From Alphaproteobacteria bacterium (GTDB lineage Bacteria > Pseudomonadota > Alphaproteobacteria > Rhizobiales > Xanthobacteraceae): DNA of 49,076 nt. Where the stretch lies: NCBI GenBank assembly GCA_005884765.1, contig VAZV01000187.1, positions 1 to 49,076 of the forward strand, read 5' to 3'. The position numbers and the translations under genes are program-made. This document shows, piece after piece, positions 24,318 through 36,355 of this stretch (within the stretch, counting starts at the first letter, position 1; each line of letters opens with the position of its first letter). Under the pieces are notes generated by a model. It saw only the letters and a program-made list of their open reading frames with translations. It was not told where the DNA came from and ran no database searches.

Positions 24318-25331
24318 CTAGCTGTTGGAGACTGCGATCAAGTGCTTCAGCCGCGCGGCTGCGGCACCGCTGCCGAGCGATTTGGTGCCGATCGCAACGC
24401 CTTCCTTCAGGTTCTTGGCGCGGCCGGCGACGATCAATGCCGCCGCCGCGTTCAACAAGGCGACGTCGCGAAAAGGGCTCGGCTTGCCATTGAGCACTCC
24501 CTGCAGCGCGATCGCGTTGGCGTCGGCGTCGCCGCCCTTCAGCCCGTCTCCGCCGACGCGGGTGAGCCCTGCTTCCTCCGGCGTCACTTCAAAGGTGCGG
24601 ATGCTGCCGCCTTCAAGTGCTGCAACCGACGTCGGGCCGGTGAGGGTTATTTCGTCGAGGCCATCGGAGCCATGCACGACCCAGACGGATTCGGCGCCCA
24701 GGTTCTTCAGCACTTGCGCCAGCGGCTGCACCCATTGTCTTGAAAAGACGCCGACCATCTGCCGCTTGACGCCGGCGGGATTGGACAGCGGTCCAAGCAG
24801 GTTGAAGATCGTGCGGGTTGCGAGTTCGGTGCGGGTCGGACCGACGTTCTTCATGGCGGGATGATGCGCAGGCGCGAACATGAAGCCGATGCCGGCTTCG
24901 TATACGCAGCGGCCGACCTGCTCGGGCCTGAGGTCGATCTTCACCCCGAGGGCCGACAACACATCAGCCGCGCCCGAGCGCGACGAAAGCGCGCGGTTGC
25001 CGTGCTTGGCTACGGGCACGCCGGCGCCCGCGACAATGAAGGAGGCGCAGGTCGACACATTGACCGAGCCGGAGCCGTCGCCGCCGGTGCCGACTACGTC
25101 GACGGCATCCGCGGGCGCGATGACGCGCAGCATCTTCGAGCGCATCGCGGAAACCGCGCCGGTGATCTCGTCGACGGTCTCGCCGCGTACCCGCAGCGCC
25201 ATCAACAGTCCGCCCATCTGCGAGGGCGTCGCCTCTCCCGACATCAGGCTGTCGAAGGCCGACGCCGCCTCGTCGCGCGACAACGTGGCGCCGGTCGCGA
25301 CTTTGGCAATGATCGATTTGAGGTCGTCCAT
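24318..25331 (-). CDS. trpD: Anthranilate phosphoribosyltransferase
   Basis: The 337-residue product transfers phosphoribose to anthranilate in tryptophan synthesis. Signature stretches are [20 protein letters not shown] (about residues 79-98), the PRPP-binding loop, then [21 protein letters not shown] and [18 protein letters not shown]. It lies 9 bp downstream of the SurA/PpiD-like gene and 19 bp upstream of trpC in one transcription unit. Confidence 0.97.
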   Translation of the reverse strand: MDDLKSIIAKVATGATLSRDEAASAFDSLMSGEATPSQMGGLLMALRVRGETVDEITGAVSAMRSKMLRVIAPADAVDVVGTGGDGSGSVNVSTCASFIVAGAGVPVAKHGNRALSSRSGAADVLSALGVKIDLRPEQVGRCVYEAGIGFMFAPAHHPAMKNVGPTRTELATRTIFNLLGPLSNPAGVKRQMVGVFSRQWVQPLAQVLKNLGAESVWVVHGSDGLDEITLTGPTSVAALEGGSIRTFEVTPEEAGLTRVGGDGLKGGDADANAIALQGVLNGKPSPFRDVALLNAAAALIVAGRAKNLKEGVAIGTKSLGSGAAAARLKHLIAVSNS

Positions 25332-25340
25332 CGCAGGCTT

Positions 25341-27242
25341 TCAGTTGTTCGCGCCGGTGACCTGCGCGAAGGCGGCCTCATTGATGCTGGTGCCGATATC
25401 CTTTTCAAGCCTGGTGACGTATTGCGCGACCTGTTCGTCGGTCATGGCGCGCTCCAGGGTCTCCTTTAGCTTCTTGATGTCGTCAGAGGAAAGATCCACC
25501 GGCGGCACGGCGATATCGGTGACGCGGAACACGATCCATTCGCTGCCGCCCGAACCCGAGGTCTGTCCGACGCCATCCTTTGCCGTACGGAACGCCGCGG
25601 CGATCGCGCCCGAGGGCACGCCTGGCGGCGAGGCATCGCGCTTGAGGCCCGCGGCGATCTCGACCTTCGACCCCGTGCTGGCCGCTTCGTCCGCGAGCTT
25701 GCCGCCCTGTTCGAGCTTTTGCACCATCTCGGTTGCCTTGGTGCGCAACCGCGCTGAGATCTGGTCGTCGCGCCATTTGGCCTCGACCTGATCCTTGACC
25801 TCCTCGAGGGTGCGTTCGCGCGACGGCGTGATGCCCAGGACGTCGTACCAGACGTAACCACCCTTGAACGAGATCGGGTCGTTATCGACGCCGACATCGC
25901 TGTTGAAGGCTTGCGAGACGACGTCGAGACCGTTCGGGATGCTGGTCACCGGCTGACCGTTGGGCATCCGGCCGGAGCGATCGACGGCATCGACGGTGAT
26001 GGGGTTGAGGCCGAGTTTCCGGGCCGCTTCAATGACGCTGGCGCCACCGCCGCGCTCGTCTTCCATCTTGTCGCGCAGTTCGGCCACCTTGGTACGGGCG
26101 CGTTCGGTCGCGATTTCCTTCTTCAGGTCAGCGGCGACGCTTTCATAGGACGGCTCGACGCCCGGCTGGATGGCGCCGATCTTGACCAGCGCCACGCCGA
26201 ACTTGCCTTGCACAGGCTGGCTCACTTCGCCCGCGGGAAGCGAAAAAGCCGCATTGGCGATTTCGGGATCGAGGATGGCGGATTTAGCGACCGTGCCGAG
26301 GGTGACATCGGTGGAGCTAAGCCCGCGCTCCTTGGCGAGATCGTCGAACGACAACCCGCCCGCGATGCGACTGCGCGCAGCCTGGGCTTCTTCCACATTT
26401 GGAAACACGATCTGCGACACCTCGCGCTCCTCAGGCTTGCCGAGCCGGTCGCGGCGCTGTTCGAACAGTTTTTTTGCGTCTTCGTCCGACACATCGGACC
26501 ATTTGCCGATCTCCTCGGGCGTGATCAGCACAAAGGATAGTTTGCGATATTCGGGCGCGCGGAACTGGGTCTTGTGATCGTCGAAATAACCCGCCAGCGT
26601 CTCCGGCGAGGGCGGATCGATGGTGCCTGCCTGCGCCGCGTCGAGTTTGACGTATTCGATCGAGCGCTGCTCGTTCTGGAAGCGGCTCAGCGCTTCGATC
26701 AGCGTTTTCGGCGGCTCGAGGCCAGCTGCGATCGAGCCGGCAATTTGCCGCCGCAGCGACACCCGTCGCTGGTCGGCGATGTAACGCTGCTCGGAGAAGC
26801 CGAACTGGCGGATCATCGCCTGAAAGCGCTGCGGATCGAACTTGCCATTGACGCCCTGGAAGTTCGGATCGCTGAAGACGAGGCGCATGGTCTCAGCGTC
26901 GGACTGCCCGAGCCCCAGCCGTCGCGCATCCTCGTCAAGGGCTGCCTCCGCGATCGTCTGCTGCAGCACTTGGCGGTCGAGGCCGAACGCGCGGGCCTGC
27001 TCCGTCGTCAGCGGGCGGCCGAATTGGCGGCTGATCTGCTGCAGCCGATCGGTGTAGAGCTGACGGAATTGATTGAGCGAGATCTCGATGTGGCCGACTT
27101 TTGCCAAGGTCGATTGTCCGAATCCCCTGAAAATATCGGCAATGCCCCAGATGCCGAAACTGATAATCAACACGCCCATCACCACGGCCATAATAGTCTT
27201 GCCGAGCCAGTTTGATGAGGCTTTGCGCATTCCTCGAAGCAT
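25341..27242 (-). CDS. SurA/PpiD-like periplasmic peptidyl-prolyl isomerase
   Basis: The 633-residue product has an N-terminal membrane anchor (about 12-35, LGKTIMAVVMGVLIISFGIW). A SurA_N-type chaperone domain follows (about 40-220), then a parvulin-type rotamase region (about 240-370, LSFDDLAKERGLSSTDVTLG) and a second, degenerate parvulin-like domain. This is the PpiD layout: an inner-membrane folding helper working at the exit of the Sec translocon. It heads the operon ppiD-like/trpD/trpC/moaC and is divergent from tpiA. Confidence 0.9.
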   Translation of the reverse strand: MLRGMRKASSNWLGKTIMAVVMGVLIISFGIWGIADIFRGFGQSTLAKVGHIEISLNQFRQLYTDRLQQISRQFGRPLTTEQARAFGLDRQVLQQTIAEAALDEDARRLGLGQSDAETMRLVFSDPNFQGVNGKFDPQRFQAMIRQFGFSEQRYIADQRRVSLRRQIAGSIAAGLEPPKTLIEALSRFQNEQRSIEYVKLDAAQAGTIDPPSPETLAGYFDDHKTQFRAPEYRKLSFVLITPEEIGKWSDVSDEDAKKLFEQRRDRLGKPEEREVSQIVFPNVEEAQAARSRIAGGLSFDDLAKERGLSSTDVTLGTVAKSAILDPEIANAAFSLPAGEVSQPVQGKFGVALVKIGAIQPGVEPSYESVAADLKKEIATERARTKVAELRDKMEDERGGGASVIEAARKLGLNPITVDAVDRSGRMPNGQPVTSIPNGLDVVSQAFNSDVGVDNDPISFKGGYVWYDVLGITPSRERTLEEVKDQVEAKWRDDQISARLRTKATEMVQKLEQGGKLADEAASTGSKVEIAAGLKRDASPPGVPSGAIAAAFRTAKDGVGQTSGSGGSEWIVFRVTDIAVPPVDLSSDDIKKLKETLERAMTDEQVAQYVTRLEKDIGTSINEAAFAQVTGANN

Positions 27243-27454
27243 GGGTCCAACTTGTCTTTCGGAGGGGAACCGGGTCGCGCCTCAGAGCGATCAGCAAAAG
27301 GGCGTCACCGAGTTGATGCGGTATCATAAAGTGGCCGAAAGCCCCCCGCAACCTCGGGCAAGGGGGCCAATTGAAGCCGGTTGACCAGTTGGCATCTGGA
27401 ACTGCCGGCCGGGCTCTGGTAGCGCATATTCATCTCTGCTGAATGGAATTGAAC

Positions 27455-28210
27455 ATGACTGACGCCATCCGGCCGCTGATCGCCGGCAACTGGAAGATGA
27501 ATGGGGTCAAGGCGTCCGCCGGCGAACTCGGCCAGATGGTGGCCGGCGTGGGGGACCTCCGGCGCAAGGTGGACCTCCTCATTTGTCCGCCTTCGACACT
27601 GATCTCGACCTTCGCCGCAGTCGCGCAGGGATCGCATATTCGGATCGGTGCGCAGGATTGTCACCCGGAGGCTTCCGGCGCCCATACCGGCGATATTTCC
27701 GCCGAGATGCTGGCAGACGCGGGTGCTGCTGTCGTGATCGTCGGTCATTCCGAGCGGCGCGCCGATCACGCTGAAAGCGACGCACTGGTGCGGCGAAAGG
27801 CGGAAGCGGCTTGGCGCGCCGGCCTTACCGCCATTGTCTGCGTTGGCGAGACGCGTGAACAGCGCGATGCCGCGAAAACGCTTGAGATCTGTGGCGGTCA
27901 GCTTGCGGGATCGCTCCCGGACGGATCGACGGCCGGTAATCTGGTGGTGGCGTACGAGCCGGTTTGGGCCATCGGCACAGGTCTCACCCCGACATCAGGA
28001 GATGTCGAGCAAGTTCACCGTTTCATCCGGGATTTCCTGATCGGCCGATTTAACGGGGAGGGGGCCAAGGTTCGCATTCTCTACGGCGGCTCGGTAAAGC
28101 CCTCGAATGCGGCCGAATTGATGGGGGTTGCCAACGTCAATGGCGCGCTTGTCGGCGGCGCGAGCCTGAAAGCAGCCGATTTCCTTGCGATTGCGAAGGG
28201 CTGCCCTTAG
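27455..28210 (+). CDS. tpiA: Triose-phosphate isomerase
   Basis: The 251-residue product interconverts dihydroxyacetone phosphate and glyceraldehyde-3-phosphate. Catalytic motifs are AGNWKMNG with the lysine (about residue 12), VGHSERR with the histidine (about 98), [11 protein letters not shown] with the glutamate (about 168) and [11 protein letters not shown] for the phosphate. The ATG at 27455 is chosen over one at 27443 to match the family N-terminus. It is followed by a dispersed palindrome and then secG. Confidence 0.96.
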   Translation: MTDAIRPLIAGNWKMNGVKASAGELGQMVAGVGDLRRKVDLLICPPSTLISTFAAVAQGSHIRIGAQDCHPEASGAHTGDISAEMLADAGAAVVIVGHSERRADHAESDALVRRKAEAAWRAGLTAIVCVGETREQRDAAKTLEICGGQLAGSLPDGSTAGNLVVAYEPVWAIGTGLTPTSGDVEQVHRFIRDFLIGRFNGEGAKVRILYGGSVKPSNAAELMGVANVNGALVGGASLKAADFLAIAKGCP

Positions 28211-28214
28211 CTAC

Positions 28215-28261
28215 AGCATGATCCGGAAAAGTGGGTGCTGGTTTTCCGAAAAGATCATGCT
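28215..28261. repeat. Dispersed palindromic repeat after tpiA
   Basis: AGCATGATC (28215-28223) and CGGAAAA (28224-28230) pair with TTTTCCG (28242-28248) and GATCATGCT (28253-28261), with four unpaired A bases between the 3' pieces. From memory this GCATGATCCGGAAAA...TTTTCCGAAAAGATCATGC element is repeated many times in Bradyrhizobium intergenic DNA. Confidence 0.75.
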
Positions 28262-28402
28262 CAGCCATGGTGATACAGCGGTATCGGGGGTGACAATGCC
28301 CGGTCCGATCGTGTAACACCCGCGCAACTCGCGAGAACCCCGCAAAGCCCAGCGCCTAAAGCCGGAACTCGGCGGCAACCGGTTTGCGACGGAAGGTTTC
28401 AG

Positions 28403-28795
28403 ATGCAGACTGTCGTTATCGTCATTCACCTCATGATTGTCGCGGTGCTGATCGGCACCGTGCTGCTCCAGAAATCCGAAGGCGGAGGCCTCGGCATGGG
28501 AGGCGGTGCCGGCTTCATGTCGAGTCGCGGTACCGCCAATCTTTTGTCGCGCACGACAGCGGTTCTGGCGGCGGGATTCTTCCTCACCAGCCTCTTCTTG
28601 TCCTGGCTCGCGAGCTACGATCGCAAGCCGACTTCGATCGTCGGAAATCAGCCCGCCTCGCAATCACAGCCGGCCGGAGGCGCAACCCCGGTGGCGCCAC
28701 CGACCAGCGGCGGCATTCTGGACACGCTCAAAAAGGCCGACGAACAGCAGAATCAGCAGGCCCCATCGGGCCCGCAGGCTCCTCGCTCGCAATAA
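28403..28795 (+). CDS. secG: Preprotein translocase subunit SecG
   Basis: The 130-residue product is the small SecYEG subunit. It shows a first membrane helix (MQTVVIVIHLMIVAVLIGTV), the conserved LLQKSEGGGLGMGGG...FMSSRG loop, and a second helix near residues 55-75. The Gln/Pro/Ala-rich cytoplasmic tail of about 50 residues is longer than in E. coli, as usual in alphaproteobacteria. It lies between tpiA and pyrG, the standard order in the group. Confidence 0.93.
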   Translation: MQTVVIVIHLMIVAVLIGTVLLQKSEGGGLGMGGGAGFMSSRGTANLLSRTTAVLAAGFFLTSLFLSWLASYDRKPTSIVGNQPASQSQPAGGATPVAPPTSGGILDTLKKADEQQNQQAPSGPQAPRSQ

Positions 28796-28949
28796 AGCAG
28801 GGTGGCCATGCAAGATGGCGGCTACCATCTCGCATCAAAAATCCCCATCAAGAGGTTGATAAAGCTTCCAATTTCCGGCCACCCACAGCCCGGCAGGATG
28901 TTTGCCGCGCTATACGATTCGTTTTGGCGAATCGCTCTCCTAGCCTTAA

Positions 28950-30593
<1,644 letters not shown>

Positions 30594-30683
30594 TGCGGGC
30601 CACATCGCCTTTGACGAACACGTGAATTGTTGCGACAAAACGCTCCCGCTACCGCAAGAACAATAAACCAGGGAGTTGAATTC

Positions 30684-31190
30684 ATGATCTACGAAACCCG
30701 CATCTATCGTTGCCTGCCGGGCCGCCTGCCGGCGCTGTTGAAGCGCTTTGAAACGATCACGCTCAAAATCTGGGAAAAGCACGGCATCAGGCAGGCCGGT
30801 TTCTTCACCACGCTGGTTGGCGAATCCAATCAGGAATTGACCTATATGCTCGCCTGGGAGTCGCTTGCGGAGCGCGACAAGAAATGGACCGCGTTCCAGA
30901 GCGACCCCGAATGGATCGCGGCACGCGCCAAGACCGAGGAGGACGGACAGATCGTCGGCAAATATACCGGCATGAAGGATGCGTACAAGTCGCTGATCGA
31001 GGCGCTTTCGCACGGCGGCATCGCCAACAAGGTGAAGGTCAATCTCGACTGGATCGAAAGCGAAGTGTTCGAGAACGAGGATCCAGCGCCATTCCTCGAG
31101 CACGTCAACGGCATCCTGGTGCCCGGCGGATTCGGCCAGCGCGGCGCCGCCGCCGCACGGCGAGCACTCGTTCTCGTTCGGCGCGTTTAA
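30684..31190 (+). CDS. Chimeric NIPSNAP protein with a pyrG-derived C-terminus
   Basis: The 168-codon frame starts as a NIPSNAP-family protein ([21 protein letters not shown]...), a small dimeric alpha-beta barrel fold of unknown enzymatic role, and matches the family up to about residue 90 (EEDGQIV). A normal NIPSNAP protein would end about 15-20 residues later. Instead the frame enters the 199-bp copy of pyrG in the same reading frame as CTP synthase (residues 90-155). It ends with 13 residues read out of frame from the neighbouring VOC gene. The NIPSNAP core lacks only its final strand. Whether the fusion folds is doubtful. Confidence 0.75.
   Translation: MIYETRIYRCLPGRLPALLKRFETITLKIWEKHGIRQAGFFTTLVGESNQELTYMLAWESLAERDKKWTAFQSDPEWIAARAKTEEDGQIVGKYTGMKDAYKSLIEALSHGGIANKVKVNLDWIESEVFENEDPAPFLEHVNGILVPGGFGQRGAAAARRALVLVRRV
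30951..31149 (+). repeat. Inserted copy of the 199-bp pyrG segment
   Basis: This is the second copy of the perfect repeat, at the junction between the truncated NIPSNAP gene and the truncated VOC gene. Absence of any mismatch means the event is very recent, or that the copy is held identical by conversion, or that it arose in assembly. Confidence 0.97.
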
Positions 31191-31833
31191 TCGCGATTTC
31201 CTCCTCGCGCGGCAGGGTCTTTCGATGCTGATCCTCAACAGCACCAACGCCGGCGAAGACGCCCGCTCGTTCAAGGCGTCAAAAATATCCGATTTCGAAT
31301 TGTTCAATTTCGTGCGCGAGGGGAAAAAGCCCGACGGAACAATTGTGAAGCTGGCCTTTTCGCTGGCGTTTGCCAGTGACGTCAAATCGCCGCGTGTGCG
31401 CTTTGGGACGTGCCAGCATTACTATCCCGAGAATTTCTGGAATCCTGCGCTTCAGGCCCATGCCAATGGCGCAATGGCGGTGCGCGGGGCCGTGCTGGTC
31501 GCCGACAATCCAACCGACCATCACATCTTTCTGAAGGCCTTTACCGGCATCAGCGACCTGCATTCGAGCTCGATCGGCATCACCGCACGCACCGAGAACG
31601 GCGACATCGAGATCATGGAGGAGGTGTCATATCGGGATCAGTTCGGCGTCCCGGTCGAGGTGAACGGCGAGGGGATGACGCTGAACGCGCTCCGTTTCGA
31701 GGTGGCCGATATCGCACCGCTGGAAGCCTCGCTCCGGCAGGGCGGAATTGCTGCGCGCCGCCGCGTCGGACGGCTGATCGTGCCGCCGGATTTGGCCTTT
31801 GGCGCAACCCTGATATTCGAAAGCGCTAAATAG
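31150..31833 (+). pseudogene. VOC-family (glyoxalase-like) protein, N-terminus lost
   Basis: From 31150 the frame reads [22 protein letters not shown] and continues to a normal end at 31833. The pattern ([49 protein letters not shown] in two parts) is that of VOC-superfamily proteins with a glyoxalase_3-like fold found beside kdsA in Bradyrhizobium. About 65-70 residues, including the first beta-alpha-beta module with a metal ligand, are missing because the pyrG copy replaces them. An internal ATG at 31225 could start a 202-residue fragment, but there is no good ribosome-binding site and activity is unlikely. Confidence 0.7.
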
Positions 31834-31887
31834 CTTGATCCGTTGCCCCCGATCCGTATGGTCGCGCCGAAACTAAGGACTGCATGC

Positions 31888-32739
31888 TTGAGCGCCAATA
31901 TTTCAGCAGCGCCGGTGGTCGCCGTCGGGCCGGTCAAATTCGGCAATGATTTGCCGATTTCGATTATCGCCGGCCCCTGCCAGCTCGAAAGCCGGACGCA
32001 CGCCCTGGAAGTCGCTTCCGCGCTGAAGGAGATCGCGAGCCGGCTCAGAATCGGGCTCGTCTACAAGACCTCGTTCGACAAGGCCAACCGCACCAGCGCT
32101 TCGGCTGCGCGCGGTCTTGGTCTGAAACAGTCGCTGCCGATCTTTGCCGAGATCCGGTCCTCGCTCGGCCTGCCGGTGTTGACCGACGTCCACGAGGCCT
32201 CGCAATGCGCCGAGGTCGCGCAGGCCGTTGACGTGTTGCAGATTCCCGCCTTCCTGTGCCGGCAGACCGATCTGCTGTTGGCTGCGGCGGCAACCGGCAA
32301 GGTCGTCAATGTCAAGAAGGGACAATTTTTGGCGCCGTGGGACATGGCCAACGTCGTCGCCAAGATCACGGGCTGCAACGCGCAAGTGCTCGTCACCGAG
32401 CGTGGCGCATCGTTTGGCTACAACACGCTGGTGTCGGATATGCGCGCGCTGCCGATCCTGGCGCGCACTACCGGCGCGCCGGTAATCTTCGACGCCACGC
32501 ATTCCGTGCAGCAGCCCGGCGGCAAAGGCACCTCTTCCGGCGGCGAGCGTGAGTTCGTTCCCGTCCTGGCGCGCGCGGCGGTCGCCGTCGGCGTTGCCGG
32601 CGTGTTCATCGAGACCCATCCCGATCCCGATCATGCGCCATCCGACGGTCCCAACATGGTGCCGCTGCGCGAATTCGAGGGATTGTTGAAGAAGCTGATG
32701 GCATTCGACGTGCTCGCCAAAAATTCCACCGACAAGTAG
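31888..32739 (+). CDS. kdsA: 3-deoxy-8-phosphooctulonate synthase (KDO-8-phosphate synthase)
   Basis: The product condenses PEP with arabinose-5-phosphate for lipopolysaccharide core synthesis. Motifs are [11 protein letters not shown], with a cysteine at the metal position of the metal-dependent class, then [40 protein letters not shown] and [13 protein letters not shown] start at 31888 is preferred: it has AAGGA eight bases upstream and gives the usual N-terminus of about 15 residues before the conserved FGNDLP. In-frame ATGs at 31843 and 31858 would add 15 or 10 residues. The MFS gene follows after 7 bp. Confidence 0.93.
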   Translation: MSANISAAPVVAVGPVKFGNDLPISIIAGPCQLESRTHALEVASALKEIASRLRIGLVYKTSFDKANRTSASAARGLGLKQSLPIFAEIRSSLGLPVLTDVHEASQCAEVAQAVDVLQIPAFLCRQTDLLLAAAATGKVVNVKKGQFLAPWDMANVVAKITGCNAQVLVTERGASFGYNTLVSDMRALPILARTTGAPVIFDATHSVQQPGGKGTSSGGEREFVPVLARAAVAVGVAGVFIETHPDPDHAPSDGPNMVPLREFEGLLKKLMAFDVLAKNSTDK

Positions 32740-32746
32740 CGGGCTG

Positions 32747-33973
32747 ATGCCACAAATAGCGCTTCGGCCGCACGACCAGCGCTTGCCGCCGGTGCTCAAC
32801 ATCATTGCGCTCACGACATTTGCGGCCAACCTTTCGGTGCGCGCACTCGATCCCGTGCTGCCGCATGTCGCCGACGAATTCGGCGTCAGCATCGCGACCG
32901 CCGCCGGTTTCGCGGCCGTGTTCGCCTTCACCTTCGCGATCGTGCAGCCGCTGGTGGGCGCTGCGGCCGATCTCTTCGGCAAGGCACGGCTGATGATCTT
33001 CTGCCTGGCGCTGCTTGGGCTTGCCAACATCCTCGGCGCAATCTCGACCTCGTTTCCGCTGTTGTTCGCAACGCGCATTTTGGCGGGCATCGGCTCCGGC
33101 GGAGTGTTTCCGGTTTCGCTCGGCCTCACTAGCGATCTCGTCGGCGCGGAAAAGCGCCAAGTCGCGATCGGCCGCACGCTGGCCGGCTCCATGACCGGCA
33201 ATCTGCTCGGCGCATCCGCCTCGGGCCTGATCGGCGACTTTCTTGGTTGGCGTGGTGTGCTCGCGGTGCTCGGCGCGCTCGTGATTGCCGCGTCGCTGGC
33301 GGTCGCCGCCGGGTTTCGCGGCGCCGATTTGAAGCATCCGCCGCGCACCAACCTCAGCGCGCTCAGGCATGGCTATCGCACCATCTTCAACAACCCGAAT
33401 GCGCGCGTCTGCTATTCGGCGGTGTTCGTGGAAGGCTGCTGCGTGCTCGGATTGTTTCCGTTCATCGCCGCATTCCTGTTTGACCTCGGCGAAAAATCGC
33501 TGTCGATCGCGGGCATCGTGATCGCAGGCTTTGCGGTTGGCGGATTGTTTTACACGCTGACCGTGTCGCGGTTCCTGCCGCGGCTTGGCGTCAAGGGCAT
33601 GATGATATCAGGCGCGACATTGGTGGGGTTACAGCTCATCGCCACCGCGTTGGGCCCCGGCTGGAAGATCCAGGGCCTCAGCCTGCTCTTGATGGGCTGG
33701 GGTTTTTACATGATCCATGGCTGTCTGCAGGTATTTGCCAGCGAACTCTCGGTCGAAGCCCGCGCCACCGGGCTGTCGCTGCACTCGTTCTTCTTTTTCA
33801 TGGGCCAGACCATCGGGCCGGTCGCCTATGGGCTCGGCCTCGGGCACGCCGGCAAGGTGCCGACCTTGCTTAGCGCGGCGGTCGTGATGATCGCATTGGG
33901 GTTTGTCTGCGCGCGCCTCTTGCGGCAGCGGGCGCCGGCAGACGCGGCCGCAAGACCCAGCGTAAAAACCTAG
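32747..33973 (+). CDS. MFS transporter
   Basis: The 408-residue product has twelve predicted membrane helices and resembles the drug/sugar-efflux type of the Major Facilitator Superfamily. It shows AADLFGKARLMIF between helices 2 and 3 (variant of the family loop motif), RILAGIGSGGVFPVSLGL in helix 4 and GDFLGWRGVLAV near helix 6. It starts 7 bp after kdsA and is very likely co-transcribed with it. The substrate is unknown. Confidence 0.88.
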   Translation: MPQIALRPHDQRLPPVLNIIALTTFAANLSVRALDPVLPHVADEFGVSIATAAGFAAVFAFTFAIVQPLVGAAADLFGKARLMIFCLALLGLANILGAISTSFPLLFATRILAGIGSGGVFPVSLGLTSDLVGAEKRQVAIGRTLAGSMTGNLLGASASGLIGDFLGWRGVLAVLGALVIAASLAVAAGFRGADLKHPPRTNLSALRHGYRTIFNNPNARVCYSAVFVEGCCVLGLFPFIAAFLFDLGEKSLSIAGIVIAGFAVGGLFYTLTVSRFLPRLGVKGMMISGATLVGLQLIATALGPGWKIQGLSLLLMGWGFYMIHGCLQVFASELSVEARATGLSLHSFFFFMGQTIGPVAYGLGLGHAGKVPTLLSAAVVMIALGFVCARLLRQRAPADAAARPSVKT

Positions 33974-34081
33974 TTCTTTATTTTGACGCGTTTTCTTCAC
34001 GCATTGCCGCGTGATGCTGACGATCGCTCGCGCCTGTTCGAAGCGAGAGGCTCGTGATCGACAATCCACATCTTCGGCATC

Positions 34082-34121
34082 CTGTAACAGAACTGACACG
34101 CACTCGAAGCACATCTGACAT
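34082..34121 (+). promoter_or_regulatory. Probable Pho box (PhoB binding site)
   Basis: CTGTAAC (34082-34088), AGAA (34089-34092) and CTGACAC (34093-34099) form the 7-4-7 direct repeat typical of PhoB boxes (consensus CTGTCAT-N4-CTGTCAT). A further half-site, CTGACAT at 34115-34121, is in phase, 22 bp from the second. The site ends about 105 bp before the start of a secreted phosphoesterase, a classical Pho-regulon target. Confidence 0.7.
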
Positions 34122-34203
34122 GTGCTGCGCATAACTTCCGTTTTCTCGCCAAACGACACCAAAGCATCTCAAAAAGCATCTCAATTTTTGGACAGGGGGC
34201 GTC

Positions 34204-36300
34204 ATGCTCAAGCAAACGACGAAACGTCTACGCGATCGGACGGTCATCACCGCGGCAATTTTGTCACTGATGGCACCTAACGCTTACGCGGCTGACCCCA
34301 TCGGTGGCGCCCACGGCGGCGACAACAAGACCAAAAGCCCGATCAAGCACGTCATCGTCATCATGGGCGAAAACCGGACTTTCGATCATGTGTTCGCGAC
34401 CTACGAGCCGCGCGAGGGCGAGCATGTCGACAACCTGCTGTCCAAGGGAATCATCAAGGAAGACGGCTCGCCCGGCCCGAATTACGCCAAGGCGACGCAG
34501 TTCTCGACGACGGTCAACAATTTCTATTCGATCAACCCCACACCAAAAATCCCCTACAACACCACGACCAACAAGCTGCAGGCGCCGGGAACTTCTTACG
34601 CACCGCAGACCTGCTACACCCCGGTCGAAGCGGCCGCTCTCAACGGTCCGGGATGCCTCACGACGCTCTCGGAAGCCGCCCGGGGTGATTACGGCCTGAG
34701 CAAGCACGATCTGCCGCTGCTGACGACCGGCGCGACCGGCGTGCCGGGAGGTTCGCCCGATACCCGCATCCTCGACTTCGCCAACCTGCCGAACGGCCCC
34801 TATCCGCTGGTGACGCTGCCGCAAGGAGAGGACGAAACCTCGAGCCTCTACAAGACCTACGGCGGCAGCCCGGTGCATCGCTTCTATCAGATGTGGCAGG
34901 AGCTCGATTGCGACGTCGCAAAAGCCACCAACCGCAATCCGAGTGGCTGTCAGGCCGACTTGTTCCCCTTTGTTGAGATGACGGTGTCCTCCGGCAGCAA
35001 TGGCAATCCGACCCCGCATCCGCTCGCGGAAGGCGATATCGCGCTCGGGTTTTACAACGTCGCCAAGGGCGATGCGCCGTACCTGACGAAGCTCGCCCGC
35101 GAATACACCCTCAACGACAACTACCATCAGCCGGTGATGGGCGGAACCTTCGCCAACCAGATGATGTTCGGCTATGCCGACGCGCTGTACTACGCCGACC
35201 AGAACGGCGATCCAGCGACCCCCAACCATGTTCTGGTTCCCGGTTCGAACCCGCCGGTTTACGTGAACCAGATCGAAAACCCCAACCCGGCGCCGGGTAC
35301 CAACAATTGGTACACCAACGACGGATATGGCAGCAGCAATTTCAGCTTCGGACTCGACGGCGGCAGCTATACCAATTGCTCCGATCCCACCCAGCCGGGC
35401 GTCACCCCGATCGTCACCTATCTTAACGCGATCCACGTCTCGCCGAACTGCGCGCCGAACGCCTACTATCTGCTCAACAATTATGTCCCAACTTACATCG
35501 GGAGCGGCGCCACCGATCCGATCAACAACGGCCCGTTCACGTTGCCGCCGGTCAAGAAGCAGAAGCACATCGGCGATACGCTCACCCAGGCCAGCGTGTC
35601 CTGGGCGTATTTCGGCGAGCGCTGGAACGACTTCAAGACCGCTCCCGGCGAGGGCGCGAACTTCGGATCGCTCGACCCGATCGCCTATCTCTACTGCAAC
35701 ATCTGCAATCCGTTCCTCTACTCCGCTTCGGTCATGACCAACAAGGCGCAGCGCGATGCGCATCTGAAGGATACGCTCGATCTCTATGACGCGATCGAGG
35801 ACGGCACCCTGCCGGCGGTGTCGTGGGTCAAGCCGAGCACCTTCAACGACGGCCATCCGGCCTCGTCCAGGCTCGACCTGTTCGAAGCCTTCACCAGGAA
35901 GATCATCGACCAGGTGAAATCCAGGCCGGAGCTCTGGGAATCCACCGCGATACTCGTCACCACCGACGAGGGCGGCGGCTATTACGACTCCGGTTACGTG
36001 CAGCCGCTCGATTATTTCGGCGACGGAACCCGTATCCCGCTGATCGTCGTGTCGAAGTATTCGCAAGGCGGGCACGTCTCGCACGAATATTCCGATCATG
36101 CCTCGATCATCAAATTCATCGAACGCAACTGGGACCTGCCAAAACTCTCGGGCCGGAGCCGCGACAATTTGCCGAACCCGAAGACGTCGGATGACAACCC
36201 GTACGTTCCGCTGAACCGGCCGGCGCTCGGCGATCTCTTCGGTAATTTCCGATTCGCCGATCGCGATGGTGGCGATCACGACGGGCACGGCGATCACTGA
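34204..36300 (+). CDS. Secreted phosphoesterase (phospholipase C/acid phosphatase family)
   Basis: The 698-residue product has a signal peptide (probable cleavage after ANAYAA near residue 30) and the phosphoesterase domain of phospholipase C and AcpA-type acid phosphatases. VIVIMGENRTFDHVFATYEP near residue 50 carries the metal-binding Glu/Asn. HQPVMGGTFANQMMFGYADA, TTDEGGGYYDSG near 590 and HEYSDHASIIKFIERNW near 630 follow. The C-terminus is His/Asp-rich. An AGGGGG site precedes the ATG. A Pho box upstream and a terminator downstream suggest a single-gene unit induced by phosphate limitation. The exact substrate is undecided. Confidence 0.9.
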   Translation: MLKQTTKRLRDRTVITAAILSLMAPNAYAADPIGGAHGGDNKTKSPIKHVIVIMGENRTFDHVFATYEPREGEHVDNLLSKGIIKEDGSPGPNYAKATQFSTTVNNFYSINPTPKIPYNTTTNKLQAPGTSYAPQTCYTPVEAAALNGPGCLTTLSEAARGDYGLSKHDLPLLTTGATGVPGGSPDTRILDFANLPNGPYPLVTLPQGEDETSSLYKTYGGSPVHRFYQMWQELDCDVAKATNRNPSGCQADLFPFVEMTVSSGSNGNPTPHPLAEGDIALGFYNVAKGDAPYLTKLAREYTLNDNYHQPVMGGTFANQMMFGYADALYYADQNGDPATPNHVLVPGSNPPVYVNQIENPNPAPGTNNWYTNDGYGSSNFSFGLDGGSYTNCSDPTQPGVTPIVTYLNAIHVSPNCAPNAYYLLNNYVPTYIGSGATDPINNGPFTLPPVKKQKHIGDTLTQASVSWAYFGERWNDFKTAPGEGANFGSLDPIAYLYCNICNPFLYSASVMTNKAQRDAHLKDTLDLYDAIEDGTLPAVSWVKPSTFNDGHPASSRLDLFEAFTRKIIDQVKSRPELWESTAILVTTDEGGGYYDSGYVQPLDYFGDGTRIPLIVVSKYSQGGHVSHEYSDHASIIKFIERNWDLPKLSGRSRDNLPNPKTSDDNPYVPLNRPALGDLFGNFRFADRDGGDHDGHGDH

Positions 36301-36355
36301 TGAGCCGAGGCCGTTTCCCGCCACGGGACCAGCCTCTCATCACCACACAAGTAGC

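Noticed and set aside
34264..36324. Long minus-strand open frame opposite the phosphoesterase (686 codons)
   Set aside because: It is a composition shadow; the plus strand has a signal peptide, a ribosome-binding site and clear family motifs.
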